This document shows positions 8,850 through 15,512 of a DNA stretch of 16,255 bases, in pieces. A program made the position numbers and the translations under genes. Origin of the DNA: an uncultured Erysipelotrichaceae bacterium (GTDB lineage Bacteria > Bacillota_I > Bacilli_A > Erysipelotrichales > Erysipelotrichaceae); the NCBI GenBank assembly GCA_902766675.1, contig CACXEN010000152.1, positions 1 through 16,255 on the forward strand, given 5' to 3'. A model generated the notes under the pieces. The model worked only from the letters and a program-made list of their open reading frames with translations. It was not told where the DNA came from and ran no database searches. The stretch's first letter is position 1; each line of letters begins with the position of its first letter.

Positions 8850-9266
8850 CTACGCCTCCTTTTCTCTTTTAATGAAACGTGTTTTAACGCAAAGTTTATT
8901 TGCTGCTAAACGCAACGCTTCTCTTGCAACTTCTTCGGAAACACCTGCAACTTCAAATAGGACTCTACCTTTTTGAACTACTGCTACCCAATGGTCAGGT
9001 GCACCTTTACCAGAACCCATACGTACTTCTAATGGTTTCTTTGTTCTTGCTAAGTGTGGGAAAATTTTAATCCAAACTTTACCACCACGGTTCATATAAC
9101 GTGTCATAGCAATACGTGCAGCTTCAATTTGATTGCTGCTGATATATCCGCCCTCATCAGCTACGATACCGTATTCACCGAAAGCGACACTACGTCCACC
9201 TTTAGCACGGCCTTCATAACTTAGACGATGAGGTCTTCTATATTTTGTTCTCTTTGGCATTAACAT
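8850..9266 (-). CDS. rplP: 50S ribosomal protein L16
   Basis: L16 organises the aminoacyl-tRNA binding site near the peptidyl transferase centre. The 138-aa product begins [20 protein letters not shown] and contains [14 protein letters not shown]. It also has [20 protein letters not shown] and [20 protein letters not shown], the L16 signatures. ATG at 9266 overlaps the rpsC stop by one base (TAATG). The GGAGG sequence is 9 nt from this ATG but 15 nt from the second one (giving MPKR), so the first is preferred. Confidence 0.98.
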   Translation of the reverse strand: MLMPKRTKYRRPHRLSYEGRAKGGRSVAFGEYGIVADEGGYISSNQIEAARIAMTRYMNRGGKVWIKIFPHLARTKKPLEVRMGSGKGAPDHWVAVVQKGRVLFEVAGVSEEVAREALRLAANKLCVKTRFIKREKEA

Positions 9267-10129
9267 TATTCGTTACCTCCTTCAGCAGCAGTTGTTTCAA
9301 CTGGAGTTTCTACTTCAGCTGCTTCAACAGGTTTTACTTCCTCTGCAACCTCTTTTGGTGCTGTAGTTTCTGTTGTCTCAGCATTTGCTGGACGACGAGT
9401 TCTTCTTGCTGCACCTTGGCCACGTCTGTTACCACGACGTGCATCACGGTTGCCTGTCTTTGGAGCTTCAGGTTCTTTTACCATTTGTCCTGGCAATACT
9501 TCGCCACGGCAAATCCAAACTTTAACACCTAATTTTCCATAAGTTGTTTGAGCTTCTTCAGATGCATAGTCGATATCACTACGTAGTGTATGTAGAGGAA
9601 CAACACCTCTTGAATAACCTTCGCTTCTTGCGATTTCTGCTCCACCTAGACGACCCTTTGCCATAGTTTTAATACCTTTAGCGCCAGCTCTCATTGTGGA
9701 TTGAATTGATTTCTTTTGTGCAATACGGAATGATTGACGTTGTTCAAGTTGTTCGCAGATTTTTCTAGCAACAAGTCTTGCGTCTAAATCAGGATTCGCA
9801 ACTGCTACTACGTCTACTTTTACATTCTTTCCGTTTGTTAATTTAGATAGCTTTTTCTTTAATTCAGCCATCTTATCTTTTTCGCCGTCTTTACCAACCA
9901 TTGCACCAGGTCTAGCGCAGCGAACAACGATCTTGCAATCGTTCTTTCCAGCTCTTTCGATTTCGATTCTGGAAATATATGCTTCTTTGAATTCCTTTTC
10001 TAAGAATTCACGAATTTTGATGTCTTCGTTCAGAAGATCACCATATTCAGCTTTGTTTGCGTACCATCTGGATTCCCAGTCACGGATAACGCCTACGCGC
10101 ATGCCTATTGGGCTAACTTTTTGTCCCAT
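9266..10129 (-). CDS. rpsC: 30S ribosomal protein S3 with extended bipartite C-terminal tail
   Basis: S3 lies at the mRNA entry channel and contributes to helicase activity. Residues 1-218 are a normal S3: [20 protein letters not shown], a KH type-2 domain with [13 protein letters not shown] (GKDG at 79-82), and the C-terminal domain with [20 protein letters not shown] and [14 protein letters not shown]. Residues 219-287 are extra relative to the common length of about 210-230. A strongly basic stretch (about 227-247, [16 protein letters not shown]) is followed by an acidic, Thr/Glu/Ala-rich stretch (251-287) that includes no aromatic residue. The RBS is GGGAGG. The sequence encoding the final glycines also serves as the SD of rplP. 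Confidence 0.97.
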   Translation of the reverse strand: MGQKVSPIGMRVGVIRDWESRWYANKAEYGDLLNEDIKIREFLEKEFKEAYISRIEIERAGKNDCKIVVRCARPGAMVGKDGEKDKMAELKKKLSKLTNGKNVKVDVVAVANPDLDARLVARKICEQLEQRQSFRIAQKKSIQSTMRAGAKGIKTMAKGRLGGAEIARSEGYSRGVVPLHTLRSDIDYASEEAQTTYGKLGVKVWICRGEVLPGQMVKEPEAPKTGNRDARRGNRRGQGAARRTRRPANAETTETTAPKEVAEEVKPVEAAEVETPVETTAAEGGNE

Positions 10130-10144
10130 TCTTGATCTTCCTCC

Positions 10145-10480
10145 CTATCTTTCATCCGATACCACTACTGTAATGTGGCTTGTTCTTTTTAAAATTTGTG
10201 AAGCACTACCTTTTGCACGAGGCATATAGCGCTTTAATGTAATTCCTTCATTAGCGAAGCATTCTTTTACATATAGACTGCTTTCATCTAATTGGAAGTT
10301 GTTTGTTGCATTTGCTGCTGCACTCTTTACTACTTTTAGTACATCAGTCGCAACGTGATTTGGTGTGAATTGTAGAATTGCTTTTGCTTCATCTACGCTC
10401 TTACCACGAATTAAGTCTAGAACCAAGCGTGTCTTACGAGGTGTATGACGAACTGTTTTTGCTGTTGCTTTTACATCCAT
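10145..10480 (-). CDS. rplV: 50S ribosomal protein L22
   Basis: L22 lines the polypeptide exit tunnel with a long beta-hairpin. The product from ATG at 10480 is 111 aa: [20 protein letters not shown], then [20 protein letters not shown], with the tunnel hairpin region [18 protein letters not shown] and the terminal [13 protein letters not shown]. The open frame extends further upstream (to 10642), but that part is antisense-like shadow over rpsS. The AAGGAGGAG sequence 6 nt before 10480 and the family length of about 110 aa fix this start. The gap to rpsC is 15 nt. Confidence 0.97.
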   Translation of the reverse strand: MDVKATAKTVRHTPRKTRLVLDLIRGKSVDEAKAILQFTPNHVATDVLKVVKSAAANATNNFQLDESSLYVKECFANEGITLKRYMPRAKGSASQILKRTSHITVVVSDER

Positions 10481-10493
10481 ATCATTCTCCTCC

Positions 10494-10856
10494 TTAACCT
10501 TCTTGACTCTCTGCTGCAGGCGCTGGTGCTGCAGCTGGTGCAGGTGCAGAAGATCCGCCAGCTGGAATTGCTGCTGGTGAAGCTGCACGATCACCTTTAC
10601 TATCACCGTGTCCACCGAAACGACGTGTAGGCACGAATTCACCTAATTTATGACCAACCATATCTTCTGTTACATATACAGGAATGAAATCTTTTCCGTT
10701 ATGAACAGCGAATGTATGTTCAACGAAGCTTGGGAAAATCGTTGAACGGCGTGACCATGTCTTGATAATTTCTTTTTTGTTAGCCGCATTTAGTGCTTCA
10801 ACTTTTTTCAAAAGATGATCATCACAGAATGGACCTTTTTTAACACTTCTTGACAT
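10494..10856 (-). CDS. rpsS: 30S ribosomal protein S19 with Ala/Pro-rich C-terminal extension
   Basis: S19 is a head protein paired with S13. Residues 1-90 are standard: [40 protein letters not shown], and [19 protein letters not shown]. Family members usually end shortly after this point (about 91-95 aa). Here 30 further residues follow (91-120), nearly all Ala, Pro, Ser and Gly and ending ESQEG, with no lysine or arginine. The frame is continuous and the tail stops just at the rplV Shine-Dalgarno, so it appears genuine. The RBS AAAGGAGAG precedes ATG by about 8 nt. Confidence 0.96.
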   Translation of the reverse strand: MSRSVKKGPFCDDHLLKKVEALNAANKKEIIKTWSRRSTIFPSFVEHTFAVHNGKDFIPVYVTEDMVGHKLGEFVPTRRFGGHGDSKGDRAASPAAIPAGGSSAPAPAAAPAPAAESQEG

Positions 10857-10876
10857 TACTCATTCTCTCCTTTCAA

Positions 10877-11710
10877 CTATTTTCCATTTCTTCTACGTAC
10901 GATATATTTGCTTGAGTGAGCTTTTGTATTACGTGTCTTAACACCCATAGCTTTCTTACCCCAAGGTGTCATTGGTGACTTACGTCCGATTGGCGCACGT
11001 CCTTCACCACCACCATGTGGGTGGTCAACAGGGTTCATCGCAGAACCTCTAACTGTAGGTCTAATACCTCTATGTCTGTTACGACCTGCTTTACCCCAGT
11101 TGATTAATGAATATTCACCATTACCTACAACACCTACTGTTGCGCGGCAATTGCTGTGTACACGTCTTACTTCACCAGAAGATAGACGTAATGTTACGAA
11201 GTTTCCTTCTGAACCAAGGATTTGAACAGAACATCCAGCAGCTCTTGCCATTTGTCCGCCCTTACCAGCCTTTAGTTCAACATTATGTACGAATGTACCA
11301 TCTGGAATGTTTCTTAATTCCATTGCGTTACCAACTTTGATATCCACAGCTTCACCAGAGAGAACTGTGTCTCCAACTTTTAATCCTTCTGGAGCTAAGA
11401 TATAACGTTTCTCACCATCTGCATAATTGATCAATGCGATGTTTGCATTACGGTTTGGATCGTATTCGATACCAGCAACTTTACCTGGAACGTTATCCTT
11501 GTTTCTCTTGAAGTCGATAATTCTATATTTTTGTTTCGCACCTCCGCCTTGATGACGTGTTGTGATGCGACCTGTATTGTTTCTGCCACCCTTTTTATTT
11601 AATGGTACAAGTAATGACTTTTCTGGTTGCTTCTTAGTAATTGCTGAATTACTAAGTGCTGTCATATTTCTGCGACCATTACTGGTTGGCTTGTACTTAA
11701 TAATTGCCAT
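10877..11710 (-). CDS. rplB: 50S ribosomal protein L2
   Basis: L2 is among the most conserved ribosomal proteins and is needed for subunit association and peptidyl transferase assembly. The 277-aa product begins [20 protein letters not shown], with [20 protein letters not shown] in the RNA-binding domain. The C-terminal signature [19 protein letters not shown] lies at about 225-243, with H230 matching the conserved histidine often cited for E. coli L2 (H229). Length is normal. The 62-nt gap before it is the longest inside the S10 segment and holds a stem-loop. The RBS is AGGAAGG. Confidence 0.98.
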   Translation of the reverse strand: MAIIKYKPTSNGRRNMTALSNSAITKKQPEKSLLVPLNKKGGRNNTGRITTRHQGGGAKQKYRIIDFKRNKDNVPGKVAGIEYDPNRNANIALINYADGEKRYILAPEGLKVGDTVLSGEAVDIKVGNAMELRNIPDGTFVHNVELKAGKGGQMARAAGCSVQILGSEGNFVTLRLSSGEVRRVHSNCRATVGVVGNGEYSLINWGKAGRNRHRGIRPTVRGSAMNPVDHPHGGGEGRAPIGRKSPMTPWGKKAMGVKTRNTKAHSSKYIVRRRNGK

Positions 11711-11732
11711 ACTTTTCCTTCCTTTCGCAAAT

Positions 11733-11760
11733 TATCCGGAGATAGCGTCTTCCTCCGATA
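11733..11760 (-). promoter_or_regulatory. Stem-loop in the rplW-rplB gap
   Basis: On the RNA strand TATCGGAG (from 11760) pairs with CTCCGGATA (to 11733) as eight base pairs with one bulged G and an 11-nt loop. It occupies the only sizeable gap of the S10 segment. No U run follows, so it is not a terminator. The actual rplB ribosome binding site (AGGAAGG) lies just downstream of the hairpin. It may be a processing or translation-tuning element; function is unknown. Confidence 0.45.
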
Positions 11761-11772
11761 GTTAATACTTAA

Positions 11773-12066
11773 TTAGTTCTCTCCGTTTCCGAAGATGTCG
11801 ATCATTTGACCTTCTGGGAATTTAACAATCGCTTTTTTGAATGCGTTTGTTTTACCCTCGTAACGTCCAACTCTCTTTTTCTTTGGATGAACATTTACGA
11901 TGTTAACTTTTTCAGCTTTTACGTTATAGATTTCTTTAATCGCTTGTGCAACAGAAGATTTGTTTGCGTCTTTTGCGACGATGAATGTGATTTTGCTGTT
12001 TTCACTTGATTCACGCATAGACTTTTCTGTTACAACTGGGCGAATGATAATATCACGTGCACTCAT
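11773..12066 (-). CDS. rplW: 50S ribosomal protein L23
   Basis: L23 sits at the tunnel exit and docks trigger factor and SRP. The 97-aa product has MSARDIIIRPVVTEKSMRES at the N-terminus, then VAKDANKSSVAQAIKEIYNV and VNIVNVHPKKKRVGRYEGKT, with FKKAIVKFPEGQMIDIF at the C-terminus, all L23 features. The start overlaps the rplD stop by one base (TAATG), and its GGAGG sequence lies inside rplD. This implies coupled translation of L4 and L23. Confidence 0.98.
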   Translation of the reverse strand: MSARDIIIRPVVTEKSMRESSENSKITFIVAKDANKSSVAQAIKEIYNVKAEKVNIVNVHPKKKRVGRYEGKTNAFKKAIVKFPEGQMIDIFGNGEN

Positions 12067-12695
12067 TATGCTAATACCTCCTCTGCTTTGGAAGCTGCAG
12101 TTTCAGTGAATACAACTTTATCTGCATTTACGATGTCATATACATTTAAGCTGTTTACTGTAACTACCATTGCATTTGGTAAATTTCTCATTGATACATA
12201 TGCATTGTCGAAGTCTTCAGATGCATCTGCTACGAATAATGTTTTTCTTTCGAAACCGAATGCATTGAGTAATGCGACAGCCTTCTTTGTTTTAATTTCA
12301 TCGAAAGTTAAGTTATCAATGATTGTTAAATTTGATTCTTGGTTCTTTTCACTTAAAGCAGAACGTAATGCTAATCTTCTAACTTTACGATTTGTCTTTA
12401 AGTTGTATTTACGTGGGTGTGGACCGAATGCGATAGCACCGTGTCTCCATTGTGTAGCACGTGTAGAACCTTGACGTGCACGACCTGTACCCTTTTGACG
12501 GAATGGCTTTTTACCAGTTCCACTTACGAAAGCTCTTGTAAGTGTGGAATGTGTACCTTGTCTTAAGCCAGCTTGGTAGACGAGAACAGCATCATAGATT
12601 GCTTGTTGATTTGGTTCGATTCCAAATACTTCGTCAGATAGCTCAACTGAACTTACAACTTTCGCTTCCTGATTGTATACATCAACCTTGGACAT
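12066..12695 (-). CDS. rplD: 50S ribosomal protein L4
   Basis: L4 reaches into the exit tunnel and in E. coli represses its own S10 operon. The 209-aa product begins MSKVDVYNQEAKVVSSVELS. The extended tunnel loop includes RAFVSGTGKKPFRQKGTGRA and RQGSTRATQWRHGAIAFGPH, and NLKTNRKVRRLALRSALSEK follows. The C-terminal half (about 120-205) is the globular domain. Length is typical. The AGGAGG sequence lies 7 nt before ATG. If the S10 leader here is autoregulated, L4 is one candidate ligand by analogy with E. coli, but nothing in this sequence proves it. Confidence 0.97.
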   Translation of the reverse strand: MSKVDVYNQEAKVVSSVELSDEVFGIEPNQQAIYDAVLVYQAGLRQGTHSTLTRAFVSGTGKKPFRQKGTGRARQGSTRATQWRHGAIAFGPHPRKYNLKTNRKVRRLALRSALSEKNQESNLTIIDNLTFDEIKTKKAVALLNAFGFERKTLFVADASEDFDNAYVSMRNLPNAMVVTVNSLNVYDIVNADKVVFTETAASKAEEVLA

Positions 12696-12708
12696 TGTTT
12701 AACCTCCT

Positions 12709-13491
12709 CTACTTTCCTTCTTCTTCGCTTGCTTCTTCAGCAGCTTCTTTTACTTCTTCAACAACTTCTTCAACTGTTGCTTCTTCATTAGCTGCTTCAA
12801 CTACTTCCTCTTCTACTTCTTTTGCATAAGAGATAAGTTCAACTGGAGCAACTTCTTTTACACCTTTAACAGTTGTGTGAATTACTACTAGTCCTTTCTT
12901 TGGACCTGGCACATTACCTTTAATTAAGATATAGCCTTCTTCAGCATCAACCTTAACGATTGTTAGGTTTTGCATTGTTCTTGTTACGTTACCGTATTGA
13001 CCTGGCATTGGTGTGTTCTTTTCAATTCGGCCATTGTTACGACCTGTTGTTGCTAATGAACCAATGTGTCTTACGTTCTTACTACCACCATGAGATTCTG
13101 GTCCACGATGTGCATTGTAACGTTTGATTGTTCCTGTATAACCATGACCTTTGCTTGTACCTTGTACATCGACAACATCACCGGCTTTGAATAAATCTGC
13201 TTTTACTTCAGCACCAACTTCTAGGTTTTGCATTTCATCTGCTTTGAATTCATGAATGTAATGCTTTGGAGCTGTGTTAGCTTTCTTTGCATGTCCAATT
13301 GCAGGTTTACTTGCGCGTTGTTCTTTCACATCTTCGTAACCAAGTTGAACAGCTTCGTAGCCATCAGTTTCTTGTGTTTTCTTCTGCAGTACAACATTAG
13401 GTTTCACTTCAACAACAGTTACTGGAATTAATGCACCGTCTGTTGTGAAGACCTGTGTCATACCGAGCTTACGTCCTAATATACCTTTCAT
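12709..13491 (-). CDS. rplC: 50S ribosomal protein L3 with long acidic C-terminal tail
   Basis: L3 starts 23S rRNA folding and reaches toward the peptidyl transferase centre. Residues 1-223 are L3: MKGILGRKLGMTQVFTTDGA, then GTSKGHGYTGTIKRYNAHRG at 111-130, RHIGSLATTGRNNGRIEKNT at 141-160, and KGNVPGPKKGLVVI. Most homologues stop near 205-215 aa. Here residues 224-260 form a tail in which 17 of 37 residues are glutamate and the rest are mainly Ala and Val, likely helical or disordered. The ribosome binding region is weak: GGGTG lies 7 nt from ATG, and a better AAAGGA lies about 16 nt away. Confidence 0.97.
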   Translation of the reverse strand: MKGILGRKLGMTQVFTTDGALIPVTVVEVKPNVVLQKKTQETDGYEAVQLGYEDVKEQRASKPAIGHAKKANTAPKHYIHEFKADEMQNLEVGAEVKADLFKAGDVVDVQGTSKGHGYTGTIKRYNAHRGPESHGGSKNVRHIGSLATTGRNNGRIEKNTPMPGQYGNVTRTMQNLTIVKVDAEEGYILIKGNVPGPKKGLVVIHTTVKGVKEVAPVELISYAKEVEEEVVEAANEEATVEEVVEEVKEAAEEASEEEGK

Positions 13492-13513
13492 CTGTTTTCA
13501 CCCGGTCCTTTCT

Positions 13514-13825
13514 TTACAACTTAATCTCGATGTCAACACCACTAGGTAGATCTAATCTACTTAATGCATCGATTGTTTCTGCACTTGGACCAATGATTTC
13601 AATTAGTCTCTTGTGTGTGCGAATTTCAAATTGTTCACGAGAGTCTTTATATTTGTGTACAGCACGTAATACTGTCACAACTTCTCTCTGTGTAGGCAGA
13701 GGAACAGGTCCGACGATTTTCTTAGCGCCATGATTGTCAACTGTGCTAACAATCTTTTCAGCAGCTGCATCTAAGCTCCTGCTCTCGTAAGCCTTCAAAC
13801 GAATTCTTACTGCGTTTTTTGCCAT
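13514..13825 (-). CDS. rpsJ: 30S ribosomal protein S10
   Basis: S10 is a head protein of the small subunit and, as NusE, a partner in transcription antitermination. The 103-aa product begins [20 protein letters not shown] and contains [20 protein letters not shown]. The loop region has [16 protein letters not shown], and the end is [15 protein letters not shown]. Length and motifs are canonical. It is the first gene of the operon, behind an extended -10 promoter, a roughly 118-nt structured leader, and a perfect AAGGAGG ribosome binding site 8 nt from ATG. Confidence 0.98.
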   Translation of the reverse strand: MAKNAVRIRLKAYESRSLDAAAEKIVSTVDNHGAKKIVGPVPLPTQREVVTVLRAVHKYKDSREQFEIRTHKRLIEIIGPSAETIDALSRLDLPSGVDIEIKL

Positions 13826-13833
13826 GAATTTTT

Positions 13834-13840
13834 CCTCCTT
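13834..13840 (-). promoter_or_regulatory. Strong Shine-Dalgarno of rpsJ
   Basis: AAGGAGG on the RNA strand is fully complementary to the 16S rRNA 3' end and lies 8 nt before the rpsJ ATG. It falls just outside the folded part of the leader, so in the drawn structure it is accessible. Confidence 0.9.
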
Positions 13841-13943
13841 ATATTCACTCCCTTATGGGATCGCTCGGTGGAAATTCCCCGGTTATCACGCCATGACAAC
13901 GTCTTTCGGCGTGCCGGCAACCTCCCACGTCTACGCGAGTGCT
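13841..13943 (-). promoter_or_regulatory. Structured 5' leader RNA of the S10 operon
   Basis: The GC-rich leader stands out from the AT-rich flanks. On the RNA strand, CACUC (13941-13937) pairs with GAGUG (13850-13846), and GUGGGA (13928-13923) pairs with UCCCAU (13860-13855), closing a multibranch. Inside, one arm has GGUU (13922-13919) with AACC (13884-13881) and CACGCC (13913-13908) with GGCGUG (13892-13887). A second short arm is GGGGA/UCCACC (13880-13867). An alternative hairpin UCCC-AUAA-GGGA (13860-13849) would break both closing stems, which would allow a switch. This resembles an autogenous ribosomal-protein leader; the ligand is unknown. Folding was done by eye. Confidence 0.65.
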
Positions 13944-13948
13944 TCAAT

Positions 13949-13977
13949 ATAGTATCACTCAAAAAAGCCCATTGCAA
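13949..13977 (-). promoter_or_regulatory. Promoter of the S10 operon (extended -10)
   Basis: The -35 box TTGCAA (13972-13977) and -10 box TACTAT (13949-13954) are separated by exactly 17 bp. The bases just upstream of the -10 are TGA, giving an extended -10 (TGATACTAT). Transcription would begin near 13942-13944 (A/A/G), about 118 nt before rpsJ. It is the only convincing promoter upstream of the 28-gene block in this window. Confidence 0.75.
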
Positions 13978-13980
13978 GCA

Positions 13981-13996
13981 CTTTTTTTAATATTTT
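13981..13996 (-). promoter_or_regulatory. A/T-rich UP-like element
   Basis: The coding-strand sequence AAAATATTAAAAAAAG lies directly upstream of the -35 box. Such A/T tracts bind the alpha C-terminal domain and strengthen rRNA and ribosomal-protein promoters. The role is inferred from position and composition only. Confidence 0.45.
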
Positions 13997-14249
13997 CACC
14001 CCAAATTTAAGAGGACTTCCAACTATTCTTTTTCGGGTATTTTTTAGACTAGAATCATCAAATTTTTAACACAATGCATTATTTTTTCATCCATTTTCTT
14101 AAAAAATTGGAATTTTCTCCATTTATTCTCTCTAAATACTCAAAATCATATGAAAAAGACCACAAGAAGGCTAAGAAATAGTGATAGCAAATAATCCACA
14201 TTATAGAGAATGTAGACCAAAACTGAGATTAGAAATAATCTAACAGATC
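13997..14249. other. AT-rich intergenic stretch without a gene
   Basis: These roughly 250 bp between the cassette terminator and the S10 promoter hold no supportable coding sequence on either strand. Visible items are a small inverted repeat agatta-gaaa-taatct at 14226-14241, an isolated TATAAT on the minus strand (14205-14200) without a matching -35, and a 5-bp inverted repeat acatt/aatgt at about 14199-14214. It may be spacer or decayed sequence. Confidence 0.6.
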
Positions 14250-14272
14250 AAAAAAAAGAGGCGAATGCCTCT
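14250..14272 (-). terminator. Intrinsic terminator after the barnase cassette
   Basis: On the RNA strand AGAGGC (14272-14267) and GCCTCT (14262-14257) form a 6-bp stem around ATTC, followed directly by a run of about eight U residues. It lies 16 nt after the zincin gene stop, ends the four-gene cassette, and separates it from the S10 promoter. Confidence 0.85.
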
Positions 14273-14288
14273 AAATTACTTAAATATC

Positions 14289-14927
14289 CTATTTTTCAAA
14301 TGTAGCTAAGCCAATTTTTGTAGGATGATCTAAATATAATGTTTCTTTGTCTGTTTTATTATCTAAAATCATCTTGCCTATTAATAAATCACCACCTGCG
14401 CCAGCTATCATAATTGCGCTTAACGCCATAAGCCAACCATTATGGGTAAAAATTGAAATAATTGAAGGAATAATGCCCAAAATAACACACGGCATCAATA
14501 AACCTATAAAATATCCTTTTAAACTAAGCGCTTCTTTACATGCACAGTATGGATTTAATGATTTCCAAATAATTCCAAATGCGATATCTTTAAATCCATT
14601 TTTGGAAAAGAAGCTCCATGTCACACCATGAATTAATTCATGTATAACGATACACGCAAACATCATCCCCACAAAAATCAGATATTTTCGGAAATACGCA
14701 TCATCCACAATAAATTCGAATTTTGGAAGAAACACAAAATATAGAACCACAAATGGTATTGCGGCTATAACACCATATAGCGATCCTTTAACATTCGCTT
14801 CAACTAAGCCAGCTGTCAAATCTTTTTGTGTATATCCTTCTTGAATTAATTGCGCTTTCTTCTCATTGAATATTGTTAGGCGCTTTTCTTCACCCTTTGT
14901 CAGTTTTCTATCTTCACTTTGACTCAT
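14289..14927 (-). CDS. Putative membrane zincin metallopeptidase (DUF3267-like)
   Basis: The 212-aa protein has a charged cytosolic N-terminus (1-45) and hydrophobic segments at about 48-67, 82-98, 138-160 and 166-186. The zinc-protease motif HELIH is at 96-100 within or next to the second helix. NPYCACKEAL follows at 125-134, and AGAGGD at 175-180 supplies a late aspartate. HExxH plus a late aspartate in transmembrane segments is the general plan of the DUF3267/putative zincin peptidase family and resembles site-2 proteases. The family call is from motif memory, not a search, and the substrate is unknown. Its ATG overlaps the stop of the preceding gene (ATGA) with no good RBS, so it is probably translated by coupling. 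A terminator follows. Confidence 0.75.
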   Translation of the reverse strand: MSQSEDRKLTKGEEKRLTIFNEKKAQLIQEGYTQKDLTAGLVEANVKGSLYGVIAAIPFVVLYFVFLPKFEFIVDDAYFRKYLIFVGMMFACIVIHELIHGVTWSFFSKNGFKDIAFGIIWKSLNPYCACKEALSLKGYFIGLLMPCVILGIIPSIISIFTHNGWLMALSAIMIAGAGGDLLIGKMILDNKTDKETLYLDHPTKIGLATFEK

Positions 14928-15229
14928 TTTTTTATTCTATGACTTTCTAAATATGCATGCCATGGTTTTCCATATGTAGATACTTCTATTGCACTTAGTA
15001 ATACAACTGGTACCAATAATTTGATAAGAACTACAGTATCATTACCTGAATGAATTAAATTCCTTAAACTAGGTATCGTTGTGATCAATACATATATAAC
15101 CAGTAAGATAGCCCAAGCTATTAAACGCGCTATATATGACTTCTTCGCTTCTATTTCCTCTTTTGTCTTTGCGTTTTTCAATAATTCATAACCCACTTCA
15201 AACGCATATCTTCTTTTTTTATTGTTCAT
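14924..15229 (-). CDS. Small two-helix membrane protein of unknown function
   Basis: I do not recognise this 101-aa protein. It has a basic, helical N-terminus (1-32, MNNKKRRYAFEVGYELLKNA) with an alternating K/E segment, then hydrophobic helices at about 33-53 and 65-83. A short C-terminal tail containing YGKPWHAYLESHRIKK follows. Both termini are predicted cytosolic by charge. It overlaps barstar by 11 nt at its start and the zincin gene by 4 nt at its end, with little Shine-Dalgarno of its own. It is therefore tied to both neighbours, perhaps as a partner or regulator of the peptidase. No conserved catalytic pattern is visible. Confidence 0.7.
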   Translation of the reverse strand: MNNKKRRYAFEVGYELLKNAKTKEEIEAKKSYIARLIAWAILLVIYVLITTIPSLRNLIHSGNDTVVLIKLLVPVVLLSAIEVSTYGKPWHAYLESHRIKK

Positions 15230-15512
15230 CTACTATTTTCTTTCTTAATTTAAGTCTTAAATGTGGATTACTTTGACATACATCCACTAACATACGCAAT
15301 ACTTTATATGCATATTCATCACTAGCTATTTCAATCAAACCTTCTCGATCGATATAAATATTCGTATCTTCTTCCACTTCTGATAAACAGTCATATGCGG
15401 CATCTAAATTACGTCCAAAATAATCAGGAAAAGAAAATACTTCTTCAAAGTAATCACTCATATCTTCTTTTGTGAATAATCTATTTGTTTCTAAATATAC
15501 TTTCTTAATCAT
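15219..15512 (-). CDS. Barstar-family ribonuclease inhibitor
   Basis: Barstar-type proteins bind and block barnase-type RNases in the cytoplasm. From ATG at 15512 the product is 97 aa, close to classical barstar (about 90 aa). The binding helix FPDYFGRNLDAAYDCL aligns with LPEYYGENLDALWDCL of B. amyloliquefaciens barstar. Y31, G33, N35, D37 and D41 correspond to Y29, G31, N33, D35 and D39; the tryptophan at 38 is tyrosine (Y40). The residue aligning with E76 appears to be D77, by an alignment needing one gap. The open frame reaches 15578, but GGAG (15519-15522) 6 nt before 15512 and the family length favour this start; ATG at 15515 is also possible. It overlaps the RNase gene by 8 nt. Confidence 0.88.
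   Translation of the reverse strand: MIKKVYLETNRLFTKEDMSDYFEEVFSFPDYFGRNLDAAYDCLSEVEEDTNIYIDREGLIEIASDEYAYKVLRMLVDVCQSNPHLRLKLRKKIVDEQ

Noticed and set aside
10481..10642. Upstream extension of the rplV frame
   Set aside because: It overlaps rpsS in another frame; the strong RBS before 10480 and the normal L22 length fix the shorter start.
14150..14194. Tiny plus-strand frame encoding the basic peptide MKKTTRRLRNSDSK
   Set aside because: It has no convincing ribosome binding site or promoter and is only 14 residues in AT-rich spacer.
14200..14228. TATAAT on the minus strand as a second S10 promoter
   Set aside because: No acceptable -35 box lies 16-18 bp upstream (TCTCAG at 17 bp).
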